Numbered from the stretch's first letter, positions 54,371 through 63,988 are shown. The stretch: 64,000 nucleotides of DNA from Bacillus sp. EB600 (GCF_024494385.1 NZ_JAEVLT010000004.1:186001-250000), one strand, 5' to 3'. Program-made: numbers and translations. The notes: generated by a model not told the origin, from the letters alone.

Positions 54371-55288
54371 CTATTTTTTGAAGATCCCTTTTAATGCAAA
54401 AGCCACATTTGCAGGCCGTTCTGCCAGACGGCGCATAAAATAACCAAACCAATCTGTACCGAACGGAACGTACACCCTCATCTTATAGCCTTCTTTTACT
54501 AATTCTAGCTGCCTTTCGGGACGAATCCCGTAGAGCATTTGAAATTCAAATTGATCATTCAAAATCTGATGTTTTTTCACGAGTTCCTTTGTATACTCGA
54601 TAATCGCTTCATCATGGGATGCAACCGCTGTATAATTTCCATTTAGTAAATGTCTCTCGATGATCTTTTTGTAATTTTCATTAACATCCTTTTTTTCAGG
54701 GAAAGCAACCTCTACTGATTCCATATAGGCACCTTTTACAAGACGCAGGCAGGCATTATAATCATTTAAATCCTCAATATCGCTCATTACTCGGAAGAGA
54801 TATGCCTGCAGCACAGTGCCGATATTATCGTATTCTATTCTTAACGTTTTAAAGAGATCCAACGTTTTTTGGCAGCGCGTAAAATCCTCCATATCAATCG
54901 TGACAAACACGTTGTTTTCTTTTGCTGCAGTGAGGATCAGGCGCATATTTTTCATGACAAGCTCATCAGAAATATCTAGTCCTACAGCTGTCAATTTTAA
55001 GGAAAGCTGTGAAGTAAGCCCTTCAGCGCCTAGCCTCTTAATGACTTCAATCGAATGCTCCGTTCGCAGGTTTGCCTCCTGCTCACTCTCAACAAACTCG
55101 CCTAAATAATCAAGTGTGACATCCAAGCCCTCCCGATTAAGGTCTTTAATGACCGCAACAGCCTGGTCAATTGTCTCACCGGCTACAAATCTTGATGCTC
55201 CAAATCGCAATCCATATTTCTTCGCAAGGTTCGTCAACATTTTATTTTTTGATAAAAAAAGGAAAAGGTTCTTCATCGTCTGCTCCAT
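54371..55288 (-). CDS. fadM: Proline dehydrogenase-family protein FadM (YusM)
   Basis: A 305-residue FAD-dependent proline dehydrogenase fold. Conserved blocks are SLKLTAVGLDI, VTIDMEDF, VLQAYLFR, RLVKGAYMES, ASHDEAII, FQMLYGIRPE and the C-terminal YFMRRLAERPAN, which holds the substrate-binding RR..E motif. B. subtilis has this second paralogue beside the fad genes, hence the name. It oxidises proline to pyrroline-5-carboxylate by family. The ATG follows AAGGGGG. Confidence 0.88.
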   Translation of the reverse strand: MEQTMKNLFLFLSKNKMLTNLAKKYGLRFGASRFVAGETIDQAVAVIKDLNREGLDVTLDYLGEFVESEQEANLRTEHSIEVIKRLGAEGLTSQLSLKLTAVGLDISDELVMKNMRLILTAAKENNVFVTIDMEDFTRCQKTLDLFKTLRIEYDNIGTVLQAYLFRVMSDIEDLNDYNACLRLVKGAYMESVEVAFPEKKDVNENYKKIIERHLLNGNYTAVASHDEAIIEYTKELVKKHQILNDQFEFQMLYGIRPERQLELVKEGYKMRVYVPFGTDWFGYFMRRLAERPANVAFALKGIFKK

Positions 55289-55400
55289 CCTGCTTCCCCC
55301 TTTTGTAAACGTTCCTAGTTTACTATATGCCTATTTTCTAATGGATTAACTTTGTCCTTACATTCACTTTATCACCATTACTGTTGTTTGAATAATACCT

Positions 55401-55545
55401 TAAATAGAAAAGCGGAAGCCTATTGGCTCCCGCTTTTCTATAAGAGTTTCTATCTTTTAACTTTGATAACTGTCTAGCTTCGACGCACAGAAAGTGCTAG
55501 TGCCGGCGTTGCCGCCAGGACGGCGGCGCTTTTAGTCGGCAAGCT
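55401..55545. repeat. GC-rich hairpins and family-B-like sequence between fadM and yusU
   Basis: AAAAGCGG-AGCC-TATT-GGCT-CCCGCTTTT (55408-55437) forms a terminator-like hairpin. After it, CTGTCTAGCT and GCCGGCGTTGCCGCC / GGCGGCG are further structured blocks; GTCTAGCT is the complement of the family B 3' end. This gap holds no gene. Confidence 0.5.
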
Positions 55546-55548
55546 TTT

Positions 55549-55800
55549 CTATTTCAACTTTGATTTCCGATGCTGTTCGTTTAGTGATTTAACTTCATTC
55601 ATAATCTCGATGATTTCATTCTTTGCGTCGGGGTACAATCCGTTCCAGTGCTTAGCGAGCGCCGGCATCGATTTCGCAATATGGCTGTAGAGTGAATAGA
55701 TCTTTACTTTTTCCTTCACAGCCTCCTGGCTGTTACCAACGAGAAGCTCACTATACTTTTCTACTAATGCATCAAATTGTTGAAGAAATTCTTTTTCCAT
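55549..55800 (-). CDS. yusU: YusU family protein (DUF2573)
   Basis: An 83-residue helical protein with the DUF2573 pattern: KEFLQQFDALVEKYSELLVG, KIYSLYSHIAKSMPALAKHWN, YPDAKNEI. The function is unknown. The start is ATG at 55800 after AAGGACGGTG. Confidence 0.82.
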   Translation of the reverse strand: MEKEFLQQFDALVEKYSELLVGNSQEAVKEKVKIYSLYSHIAKSMPALAKHWNGLYPDAKNEIIEIMNEVKSLNEQHRKSKLK

Positions 55801-55844
55801 TATAAGCACCGTCCTTCAAAAGCGCGGCTGGAGTTGCCAACCTA

Positions 55845-57017
55845 TTATGCATCTGTGGAAAACATATATTTTTTATAATGATAGCGGATCGAAAAAATCA
55901 AACCCAGGCCAAGCATATTTCCCATCAACGAGCTTCCTCCGTAGCTGATAAACGGCAGCGGTATCCCGGTTATTGGCAAAAGTCCGATTGTCATGCCAAT
56001 ATTTTGGAAAACGTGGAAGGTAATCATGCTGATGACGCCTACACAAAGATAGGTATAAAAGTTATTTTTCGTTTCCATGCCAACCTTTGTAATATGGTAA
56101 ATTAACAAGAAAAATATACTAATCAAGACACTTGCTCCAATAAAACCAAATTCCTCACCGACAATACTAAAAATAAAATCGGTTTGGCTCTCAGGCATGT
56201 AAATATCACGATTTCCATAGCCTTTTCCTGACGTCTGTCCGGAACCAATTGACAATAGCGACTGGGTCAGCTGATATCCTTCAGAGCTTTGATAGTTATA
56301 GGGATCGAGCCATGAATAAATACGCCCAAATTGGTATTGCTTCACATGTAAATATTTTTCCAGCAGATTCGGCTGGACTAATACAAAGTAAAAAATGATC
56401 CCAATTAGCACGGCACCTCCGACAAACAACGGAACCAAAATTTTCCATGAAATTCCGGAAATAAAAATCATTCCAAGTAAAATCGCCAAAAAAACAAGTG
56501 CGGTCCCAAGGTCAGGCTGCAACATAATCAACATGACAGGTACAATGGTGAAGATTGCCATTTTAATAAGTAGCCAAAAATCTGTTTGAACCGTTTTTAC
56601 CGGATTTTTTTGGTGGTGATCTTCTATTACTTTAGCAAGAGCCAGTATAAGAAAAATTTTAACAAATTCAGACGGCTGCAGGGAACCCAATGCAGGCACC
56701 TTAAACCAGCTTTTTGCACCATTGATGTGCGGGGCGATACTCTCTGGTGCTACTCTAACCAAAATAAGCAGAAATAGGCCAAATCCATAGACATACCATG
56801 TGAGTTTTTTTAATTGATCTGAATCCAACGTGATCACACCGGCAATAATCCCAGTTCCCACCGCATACCAAATAATCTGCTTAAGTAAGAAGTTCTCTTT
56901 ATATTGTCCGGTCGTTTGAGCACTGTAGATGGCCAAACAACTGATTAGAAATAGCAATAATAAGGTGAAAACAAGATTATAATCAAGCTTTGAAGTTGTA
57001 TTTCTATTTGAAGTCAT
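55845..57017 (-). CDS. rodA: SEDS-family cell-wall polymerase (RodA/FtsW type)
   Basis: A 390-residue protein with ten predicted membrane helices and the SEDS signatures: INGAKSW, LQPSEFVKIF, QPDLGTALV with its catalytic aspartate, YQLTQSLLSIGSGQTSGKGYG, TDFIFSIVGEEFG and GIPLPFISYGGSS. SEDS proteins polymerise lipid II into glycan strands with a class B PBP. RodA rather than FtsW or SpoVE is suggested by sequence; its PBP partner is not nearby. The start is the second ATG (57017), 7 nt after AAAGGAG. Confidence 0.88.
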   Translation of the reverse strand: MTSNRNTTSKLDYNLVFTLLLLFLISCLAIYSAQTTGQYKENFLLKQIIWYAVGTGIIAGVITLDSDQLKKLTWYVYGFGLFLLILVRVAPESIAPHINGAKSWFKVPALGSLQPSEFVKIFLILALAKVIEDHHQKNPVKTVQTDFWLLIKMAIFTIVPVMLIMLQPDLGTALVFLAILLGMIFISGISWKILVPLFVGGAVLIGIIFYFVLVQPNLLEKYLHVKQYQFGRIYSWLDPYNYQSSEGYQLTQSLLSIGSGQTSGKGYGNRDIYMPESQTDFIFSIVGEEFGFIGASVLISIFFLLIYHITKVGMETKNNFYTYLCVGVISMITFHVFQNIGMTIGLLPITGIPLPFISYGGSSLMGNMLGLGLIFSIRYHYKKYMFSTDA

Positions 57018-57119
57018 GCTCATTCATTCTCCTTTGAATCAGAACCTGGAAAAGGAATCTGTACATTCATTCATTATATTTTTTATGAGCGTAAAGCACA
57101 ACTTTTATTCATTGGTTTA

Positions 57120-57908
57120 TTATCCTAAAATTTCCCCTGCAGTACTTGTTTCAAAATAAATACTACTTACTTGCTCCGCCATCCACTCAAGGTTATTCGG
57201 CACCTGTGGCAGACCGTACCCAATGTAGATCGGGGTTGTAACAAAACGCGGGACAATCTTTGCATAGACATTTTCATTGAAATGATAGAAAAATACATTA
57301 TAGCTTGTTGATTTGAATGGAAAATGATGAAGGATATAATGGGCTGCCGTTTGGATATATTCCCCAAACTCTTCTGCGTATCCGATTTCATTCATTTGAA
57401 CGTTAAATTCATAAAAACCAATTCTCGGCCTTGTCGATAAACTAAAACAAACCCCATTACTTTTCTTAATCACTATACCTTTAAAAGCTTCTTCATCGAT
57501 ATTCTCTTTATAATCAAGATCGTATAATCCAATAATTTGCATATGTGGATGGGCAATTGTTCCCCCTGAAAACGGACCATAATTTTTGAAAAAAATCACC
57601 GATTCATAGCGGCCGCTATTCTCCATTTCCAACCAATTCTTCAAGCCAAATTTCAGTAATTTATGTAAATGATCAGCAGGATAAGTAGACAATTCAGCAT
57701 GACAGTCATCTGTTTCAATGAGGACTGTTTGATAAGCATTCTCAAGGACAGGGTATTTATTTTTCAAAAAAATGATCGGGCCTTCTACCGCTAGAATATC
57801 TGTCAGCTGCTCTCTGGCACAAAAAGGACATGCCTGCTCTTTATTTCGGATATTTTCCGGTTTTTGAACACCAATCGATGTATTAAAGTGCAAATGCCGA
57901 TTCTTCAA
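57120..57908 (-). CDS. GalT-like nucleotidyltransferase-fold protein (DUF4931)
   Basis: A 262-residue protein of the galactose-1-phosphate uridylyltransferase/HIT superfamily. The catalytic-type HPH lies in GGTIAHPHMQI, a zinc-type CPFC is near residue 28, and IIFLKNKYPVLENAYQTVLIE is the family's N-terminal strand-turn. No galactose genes adjoin it, so the nucleotide-sugar substrate is unknown. The start is TTG at 57908 after AGGGGGAG. Confidence 0.75.
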   Translation of the reverse strand: MKNRHLHFNTSIGVQKPENIRNKEQACPFCAREQLTDILAVEGPIIFLKNKYPVLENAYQTVLIETDDCHAELSTYPADHLHKLLKFGLKNWLEMENSGRYESVIFFKNYGPFSGGTIAHPHMQIIGLYDLDYKENIDEEAFKGIVIKKSNGVCFSLSTRPRIGFYEFNVQMNEIGYAEEFGEYIQTAAHYILHHFPFKSTSYNVFFYHFNENVYAKIVPRFVTTPIYIGYGLPQVPNNLEWMAEQVSSIYFETSTAGEILG

Positions 57909-58101
57909 ACTGCTCCCCCTCTTCCTTTGTAATACTACTATTTTATGGCAAGTTCTATTTCTTTTACACTAATTTGATCTACTTTTCCTTAGAAAATAAT
58001 TATCGCAATTATATGACATTTCGAAAAATAAGTTAGAATGCTACTTCATACAAGCTTATATACTATATAACAGTGATAACTTAAAAAGAAAGAGGTATTC
58101 C

Positions 58102-58884
58102 ATGCTTACAAAATTAGAGGCTTTGATTTTGGGGATGATTCAAGGTTTAACAGAGTTTTTGCCAATCAGTAGTACAGGCCATCTCTATTTGGGAAGAAAT
58201 TTATTTGGTTTGCAGGAAGCTGGTCTGATGCTAGACACGATGCTCCATCTTGGCACACTTGTGGCTGTTTTTGTTTTTTATAAGGATGAATTTGTTGAAA
58301 TTATTAAAAAGCCCTTCAGCAAATTAACGTATTTATTAATCGTCGGGACGATTCCTGCTGTGGTAATTGGGCTCCTCTTTAAAGATTTTTTCGATGAGAT
58401 TTCTAAAACAGGAGTAACGATTGGCTGGGAATTCTTAGTTACGGGGATTTTCCTCTGGTTTGCAGATTCTATTAAAAATGGCTATAAAAAAATGGATCAA
58501 ATCAGCTATAAGGATGCCTTTATTATTGGGACCTTTCAGGCAGCGGCGATCTTCCCGGCGATTTCACGCTCAGGTTTAACAATCGTAGCAGCCCTGTGGA
58601 GAAAGTTAGACAGGGAAACGGCCGCTTATTTTTCCTTCCTGCTGTCAACACCAGCCATTGCCGGCGCTGTTGTCCTTCAATCGCTCGACTTAGCTGGTGG
58701 CAAAGGTGAGGAAATTACCTTATCTGCTTTACTAGTAGGAATTGTCTCCTCTGCGGTCTTCGGTTATGTTGCTGTCAAATGGATGGTCAATTATTTGAAA
58801 AAGCACTCCTTAAAGCCCTTCGCTGTTTACGTTTGGGTTTTAGGGCTGGTGGTTCTCCTTTTCCAGTCTACAGGAAAATTTTAA
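58102..58884 (+). CDS. uppP: Undecaprenyl-diphosphate phosphatase UppP (BacA)
   Basis: A 260-residue polytopic membrane protein with both catalytic motifs: the N-terminal QGLTEFLPISSTGHL (with its glutamate and histidine) and the FPAISRSG motif with the essential arginine. It recycles undecaprenyl diphosphate to the monophosphate lipid carrier for wall synthesis and gives bacitracin tolerance. The ATG follows AAAGAGG. A long repeat B copy starts 4 bp after the stop. Confidence 0.94.
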   Translation: MLTKLEALILGMIQGLTEFLPISSTGHLYLGRNLFGLQEAGLMLDTMLHLGTLVAVFVFYKDEFVEIIKKPFSKLTYLLIVGTIPAVVIGLLFKDFFDEISKTGVTIGWEFLVTGIFLWFADSIKNGYKKMDQISYKDAFIIGTFQAAAIFPAISRSGLTIVAALWRKLDRETAAYFSFLLSTPAIAGAVVLQSLDLAGGKGEEITLSALLVGIVSSAVFGYVAVKWMVNYLKKHSLKPFAVYVWVLGLVVLLFQSTGKF

Positions 58885-58888
58885 AAAC

Positions 58889-59209
58889 GAAAAGCGGAAG
58901 CGTCCGAATTAAGGAACGTCGACTAAAACCCGCCACGTCCTGTGGCGAACGTCGACGTCAGCACATCCTGTGCAAGTCCGTATGGACTGGAGCACACCGA
59001 CTGAGATAAGGCGAACCTTCAATCAGCGAGTGCTTTTCTCGCTGATTGTTAGTTGAGCCAATCGGGTTTTTACGGGCAGTTGAGAATCTACTGCCCGTTA
59101 ATACGCGGCAAAGGAAACACGAAAAGCGTTAGCGCATTCGTGCTTGACTTATCGTAGGGAGGTGGGCGAGGTCTACTAGGCGTTGGACGCTGGAGCTAGA
59201 CAATTGTCT
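58889..59209 (+). repeat. Repeat family B, longest copy, carrying nested family C
   Basis: It starts AAAAGCGGAAGCGTCCG, includes the extra ATTAAGGAACGTCGACTAAA and CCACGTCCTGTGG segment of the 5936 variant, then the usual ACTGGAGCACACCGACTGAG. The usual GATAAAGGAAAC is split by ~100 bp (59010-59110), after which CATTCGTGCTTGACTTATCG and GGACGCTGGAGCTAGAC finish the family pattern. It accounts for nearly all of the 397-bp gap. Confidence 0.8.
59010..59110. repeat. Repeat family C inserted in family B
   Basis: Two hairpins, AATCAGCGAG/CTCGCTGATT and ACGGGCAGT/ACTGCCCGT, interrupt the family B core at GAGATAA|AGGAAAC. A shortened relative is at 4527-4567. Confidence 0.65.
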
Positions 59210-59240
59210 ATGTTCGAAGTTTTATTCTAATATACTGAAA

Positions 59241-59275
59241 AAATCCCTGCTGAATGAATGTGTCAGCAGGGATTT
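59241..59275. terminator. Bidirectional terminator downstream of the MFS gene
   Basis: AAATCCCTGCTGA pairs with TCAGCAGGGATTT (13 bp, 9-nt loop). Confidence 0.85.
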
Positions 59276-59281
59276 TCTCAG

Positions 59282-60523
59282 TTAGATATGCCTATGCCTA
59301 TTCGTAATTTGTACGGTATACTTTTGATCCTTCACCGCTGCATGCAATGAAATCATGTACAGACAGACCGAGAGGACAAGGGATAGTGCCAAGAAACCGA
59401 TAATCATACTAACAACACCCGTCCAGCCAAAATTCGTCCAAAACACCCCTCCAGCCGTGCCACCCACGCTTGAACCGAAGTAGTAGAAAAACAGATAAAG
59501 CGACGAGGCTTGTGCTTTATCATGTGTAACACGGCGTCCAACCCAGCTTGAGGCAATGGAATGACCGCCAAAAAAACCAAAGGTAAAGATTCCAATCCCA
59601 ACAATTTTAATCAGCAGGTTCGCATTCAAGGTGATAACTGCACCTATAAACATAATGAAAATTGCAATCAACAGCATTGTACGCCGGCCGTATTTATCCG
59701 CTAAACTTCCAAACCAGGTAGAGCTGAACGTCCCAACAAGATAAATGACAAAGATCCAGCCAACCAACGTCTGGCTGAGGGAATAGGGCGGTGCAATCAA
59801 TTGAAAGCCGATATAATTGTATAATGTAACAAAACTGCCCATTAGCAAAAAGCCAATGCCATATAAGCAAAGCAGCCCCGGGTCTTTAAGATGACTGATC
59901 ATCGACTTCATCAGCTTCCCTAATTCCAGTTTGCGCGGTTTAAAGTTTTGCGAAGGCGGAAGACTAAACCAAAATATCAAGCTGGATATTACGCTTAAAA
60001 CGCCAATGCCAGCGATCGCAACTCGCCAATTAAAGTAGTCGCTGATCATCCCGACAATGACCCTGCCGCCTAAACCGCCAAACGTATTTCCGCTAATATA
60101 CAAACCCATTGCCACTCCCAGGCTGGTCGGGTCAATCTCTTCACCAAGATAAGCCATTGCAATCGCAGGCAACCCTGCAAAAACGATACCTTCGAGAATC
60201 CTTGAGACCAATAGTAAATGAAAATTTGGAACAAATGCAGCCACGACAGCCAGCACAGAAACGGAAAACATAGAAAATGTCATAACGGGTTTACGCCCCC
60301 ATGACTCCGACAAAGACCCAATAATCAGCATACTAACAGCTAAAGTGATCGTAGTCAAAGACAATGACAAACTTGACGTTGCTGGGGAAATATGGAATTC
60401 CTTGGAAAATGCCGGCAGCAATGGCTGTACACAATATAAGTTAGCAAATGTACTGAAACCAGCCGCAATTAAAGCAATATTTGTTTTGCGGAAGGCAGGT
60501 GTACCTTTTTTGATATAATTCAT
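59282..60523 (-). CDS. MFS transporter (drug/metabolite efflux type)
   Basis: A 413-residue major facilitator with 12 predicted helices. The motif-A-like GSLSESWGRKPVM and SLADKYGRRTML lie in loops 2-3 and 8-9, and SRILEGIVFAGLPAIAMAYLGEE resembles the YnfM/YgaY efflux group. The substrate is unknown. The gene diverges from a LysR regulator, the usual pairing for inducible efflux. The start is ATG at 60523 after CGGAGTG; an open upstream extension is not conserved-looking. Confidence 0.85.
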   Translation of the reverse strand: MNYIKKGTPAFRKTNIALIAAGFSTFANLYCVQPLLPAFSKEFHISPATSSLSLSLTTITLAVSMLIIGSLSESWGRKPVMTFSMFSVSVLAVVAAFVPNFHLLLVSRILEGIVFAGLPAIAMAYLGEEIDPTSLGVAMGLYISGNTFGGLGGRVIVGMISDYFNWRVAIAGIGVLSVISSLIFWFSLPPSQNFKPRKLELGKLMKSMISHLKDPGLLCLYGIGFLLMGSFVTLYNYIGFQLIAPPYSLSQTLVGWIFVIYLVGTFSSTWFGSLADKYGRRTMLLIAIFIMFIGAVITLNANLLIKIVGIGIFTFGFFGGHSIASSWVGRRVTHDKAQASSLYLFFYYFGSSVGGTAGGVFWTNFGWTGVVSMIIGFLALSLVLSVCLYMISLHAAVKDQKYTVQITNRHRHI

Positions 60524-60616
60524 ATTTTGATCACTCCGATGATGAATTTTATACATGGTGATTTGGTCAAAGTTTTTCAAATAAATCTTCGTAAATCCAG
60601 TGTTTTATCAAACCAC

Positions 60617-60632
60617 ATATTTTCAAAAATAT
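60617..60632. promoter_or_regulatory. Candidate LysR-type operator
   Basis: ATATTTTCAAAAATAT is a near-perfect palindrome with a T-N11-A core, between the divergent MFS and LysR genes. AAACCA/TGGTTT arms flank it. Confidence 0.4.
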
Positions 60633-60745
60633 CTTCATGGTTTATCATAAAGGCTAACAAACAGATGTGTCCAATTTATTATTTTCATCATTTTCATGCA
60701 TGACAGTTATGAATCACAGTCAAGGCAAACAAGGAGTGTCCGAAG

Positions 60746-61621
60746 GTGGAGTGGAATCAATTAGAATATTTTCAAACCGTTGCCCGTGTACAGCACATGA
60801 CACATGCTGCAGAGATCTTGTCTATCTCGCAACCCGCTCTAAGCCGGTCTATTGCCCGATTGGAAGCCGAACTAGGTGTCCCTTTATTTGAAAGGCGAGG
60901 TCGATCGATTATCTTAAATCACTATGGCCAGCTTTTTTTAAATCGGGTCAATCGCATGATAAAAGAATTCCAAGAAGGAAAACAGGAACTGAAAGATTTG
61001 CTTGATCCGGAATATGGTGTGGTATCACTTGGATTCCTGCATACGCTTGGCCCGGAAATCATACCAAATTTAATTGGAGCTTTTCGCAGTCACTATCCAA
61101 AAATGAAATTTCAACTTAATCAAAATAACTCTTACATGCTAATTAAACAGATCGAGTTGGGGGAATTTGATCTGTGTTTGATTACACCTCCTGAAACAAA
61201 GTTGGAGGTTCAGTGGGTCAAACTATGGAGTGAGGAACTCTTTGTGATCGTACCAGCCGGACACCCGTTAGAACACCGTGAAAGCATTATGTTAGATGAG
61301 ATTAGGGATGAGAGCTTTATCTTAGTAAAAAAAAGAAATGCCCTTCGGCAAATTACTGACCAATTATTCCTTAAAGCTGACATTGTTCCCAGAATTGTGT
61401 TTGAAGGAGAAGAACTGCATACTATAGCCGGGCTCGTCGCTTCCGGGCTTGGTGTTTCCATAATACCTGATATCAAAGATTTAGACCGCAGTAAAATAGC
61501 TCGAATTCGTGTACGTTGGCCTAAATGTGAACGGGCAATTGGGATCGCGTGGGTTGAAGGAAGGTACCTGTCACCCGCAGTAAAACAGTTTAAAGAATTT
61601 GTCATTGATTATTTCAAATGA
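60746..61621 (+). CDS. LysR-family transcriptional regulator
   Basis: A 291-residue regulator. The N-terminal winged helix-turn-helix spans residues ~1-60 (ARVQHMTHAAEILSISQPALSRSIARLEAELG). The periplasmic-binding-type effector domain follows from ~90. It probably regulates the divergent MFS transporter in response to an unknown ligand. The start is GTG at 60746, 7 nt after AAGGAGTG. Confidence 0.9.
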   Translation: MEWNQLEYFQTVARVQHMTHAAEILSISQPALSRSIARLEAELGVPLFERRGRSIILNHYGQLFLNRVNRMIKEFQEGKQELKDLLDPEYGVVSLGFLHTLGPEIIPNLIGAFRSHYPKMKFQLNQNNSYMLIKQIELGEFDLCLITPPETKLEVQWVKLWSEELFVIVPAGHPLEHRESIMLDEIRDESFILVKKRNALRQITDQLFLKADIVPRIVFEGEELHTIAGLVASGLGVSIIPDIKDLDRSKIARIRVRWPKCERAIGIAWVEGRYLSPAVKQFKEFVIDYFK

Positions 61622-61674
61622 TGAGGGCTTACCGGTTAAGAAACCGATGTTCTCTTGACAACATAAGAATACTG

Positions 61675-61706
61675 AAAAAATGCGGCCCGATTTTGAGCCG
61701 CAGTTT
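61675..61706. terminator. Terminator between LysR and histidine kinase genes
   Basis: TGCGGC pairs with GCCGCA, flanked by AAAAAA and GTTTT, between convergent genes. Confidence 0.7.
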
Positions 61707-61730
61707 TCCTTTAATACACTATGAAACTAT

Positions 61731-63110
61731 TTAAATACTCTCTTCTTTTGGGAACCACAGAATCATGCTGGTTCCTTTGTTTAGCTTACTTTTTACCTTG
61801 ATAACACCATTATGGGCATCCATTAAGGCTTTTACAATGGATAGACCGATGCCGACTCCACCCGTTTTACGATCACGCGACTTGTCACCGCGGTAAAAGC
61901 GCTCGAAAATATGGGGAATATCATCTTCACTGATTCCAGGTCCCTCATCTTCAATCATAAACCCAACATAATCATCCTCTTCCGACAAAACGGACAGTGT
62001 CACACTTTTCCCTTCGGGTGTATATTTCAATGCATTATTAAGAACATTTGTTAGAACTTGCATTAAGCGGTCTTTATCAGCTTTAAACCACTCCTCCTGA
62101 AGCGGCTCCCGTAACAATAAATCAACGCCCTTCTGCTTACATAGGGGTATAAACATTTCCCATAAAGCTGTAACAACACCCCCTGCTTCTAAGTCCACCT
62201 TTTCAAGCCTAATTTGTGGATTCTCTGCAGCTAACAGCTTTTCCATTTCATTAACGAACCGAACAAGCCGCATTAATTCTTCATGACATTGCTGGAGCCG
62301 CTGCGGTGTTGGTTCCCAAATCTCGTCCTGAAAGGCTTCAATTTGGCTTCTTAATGTAGCAAGCGGTGTCCGCAGCTCATGGGCTAAATCACCCGTAAAT
62401 TGCTTTCTAAGCATTTCTTCCTTTGCCAACGATTCAGCTAATTTATTAAAGGATATTGCCAACTCCTTCACTTCTGTTGGCAGACCTGATAACGGAATCC
62501 GGATGTTCAAGTTATGCTGTCTTAATTCTTTTGTTGCAAAGGAGAGCTTTTTTAGCCCTGAGGTTAGCTTTTTTGAAAAAATCAAACTGAAGATAACTGC
62601 CAGCACAATCGTCAAACAAACAGAGGCATAAATGTATAATTGAATGGTTTGTAAAAACGTATATTCATCGTCAATCAATCCTTCAGGGTAGATTGCCGTT
62701 AATTTACCAATGACTATGTTATCCACCTTTAGAATATATGTTTTGGAGAGCCACTGCTCCCCTTTTGTAACAGGCTCCGTTAATCCGAGGCTATTCATCA
62801 TCCCTCTGATTCTTGATGAATCCATTTGCAGATGATCCATCTGATCAAAAAGCTGAAAATAAAGCTGATCGGACATCGCATACTCGTGCAAGATCCCGTA
62901 GATTGGGTCACTTGAGAAAAGACCGTTCTGCTTATAATCCTTTTGGACTTCACCGATAACCCGTTCAATCTTCTTCTCCCGATTATGGTCTAAGTAGCTT
63001 TTAAAGCTGGAATTAAATCCATATTGGATAAATATGCTTAATGACAAAATCCCAATTAAAGATACGATTAAAAAGTAAAATAAAATTCTAGACCGGAGTG
63101 TTTGCAGCAT
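61731..63110 (-). CDS. Sensor histidine kinase
   Basis: A 459-residue membrane kinase. Helices lie at about 9-29 and 157-179 with an extracytoplasmic domain of ~125 residues between. A HAMP domain (~181-233), the H box with H244 (DLAHELRTP), and N (NVLNNALKYT), G1 (DEGPGIS), F and G2 (GGVGIGLSI) boxes follow. Its start overlaps the response regulator's end by 23 bp. The signal is unknown; the neighbours do not reveal it. Confidence 0.92.
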   Translation of the reverse strand: MLQTLRSRILFYFLIVSLIGILSLSIFIQYGFNSSFKSYLDHNREKKIERVIGEVQKDYKQNGLFSSDPIYGILHEYAMSDQLYFQLFDQMDHLQMDSSRIRGMMNSLGLTEPVTKGEQWLSKTYILKVDNIVIGKLTAIYPEGLIDDEYTFLQTIQLYIYASVCLTIVLAVIFSLIFSKKLTSGLKKLSFATKELRQHNLNIRIPLSGLPTEVKELAISFNKLAESLAKEEMLRKQFTGDLAHELRTPLATLRSQIEAFQDEIWEPTPQRLQQCHEELMRLVRFVNEMEKLLAAENPQIRLEKVDLEAGGVVTALWEMFIPLCKQKGVDLLLREPLQEEWFKADKDRLMQVLTNVLNNALKYTPEGKSVTLSVLSEEDDYVGFMIEDEGPGISEDDIPHIFERFYRGDKSRDRKTGGVGIGLSIVKALMDAHNGVIKVKSKLNKGTSMILWFPKEESI

Positions 63111-63801
63111 TCAAGACCCCTCCAAATTTATAACCCATCCCAAAGACTGTCAGGATAATGGAAGGCTGTTTTGGATCAATCTCGATTTTTTTACGAAGGT
63201 TTTTTATATGGGTATCAACGCTTCTTTCGTACCCTTCATAGAACATCCCTTCATTCTGGATTTTTTCAAGTAAATCCATCCTGCTGTATACTCGTCCAGG
63301 ATTTGTCGCCATATTGGTTAACAGCTTATACTCAATGGGCGTTAAATTTACATACTGTCCGTTGACAGTTACTTCCTTTTTATCTAAATCAACGACCAAT
63401 TGTTTTTCATTAAATTCTAGGCGGTCAATTTTTTCTGACTTCTTTACTCGTCTTAAAATGGCTTGGACACGGACAACCACTTCGCGCGGACTAAATGGTT
63501 TTGTAACATAATCGTCGGCACCCATTACGATTCCATTGATTCGATCATCCTCTGAAGATTTAGCGGTCAGCATTAGGATAGGAAGATCTGAATCCTTTCT
63601 AACCAAACGGCATACTTCCTCCCCGGAAATATCCGGCAGCATTAAGTCAAGAATCATTAAATCGGGGCTTAACGACTTCGCTTTTTTCAAAGCATCAATC
63701 CCATTATCAGCAGTATGTATTTCATATCCTTCTCTTACAAGGTAGGCCTCAAGGACTTCAGTTATCCTTTTTTCATCATCAACGATTAAAATTTTCTGCA
63801 T
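63088..63801 (-). CDS. OmpR-family response regulator
   Basis: A 237-residue regulator. The receiver domain has D8/D9, phosphoacceptor D52 (MILDLMLPD), the T of MLTAK and K of VTKPF. The C-terminal winged helix includes LTPIEYKLLTNMATNPGRVYSR and ERSVDTHIKNLRKKI. It partners the kinase encoded downstream. The start is ATG at 63801 after GAGGGGTG; the frame runs on upstream without a better site. Confidence 0.93.
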   Translation of the reverse strand: MQKILIVDDEKRITEVLEAYLVREGYEIHTADNGIDALKKAKSLSPDLMILDLMLPDISGEEVCRLVRKDSDLPILMLTAKSSEDDRINGIVMGADDYVTKPFSPREVVVRVQAILRRVKKSEKIDRLEFNEKQLVVDLDKKEVTVNGQYVNLTPIEYKLLTNMATNPGRVYSRMDLLEKIQNEGMFYEGYERSVDTHIKNLRKKIEIDPKQPSIILTVFGMGYKFGGVLNAANTPV

Positions 63802-63943
63802 TTTTGACCACCCCTCACCATTACTATACCATTCCAACCTATGTTCTGTTTTCGTCTTCACAAATTCCCCACAAGTTCTTCATAACATCTTCAATCTTTT
63901 TCCGTAGGATATAAATGTAGGAACAAACGAGGAGATAAACGAA

Positions 63944-63988
63944 GTGAAAACTCACTCACTATCTACTCATTTCATTTTTGTAGTATAA
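63944..63988 (+). other. Possible 14-codon leader peptide with a strong Shine-Dalgarno
   Basis: GAGGAGATAAACGAAGTG gives an ideal ribosome site and a GTG start. The frame MKTHSLSTHFIFVV ends at TAA, and the window ends 12 bp later. It could be a leader peptide, or the true gene could start just beyond. Confidence 0.3.
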
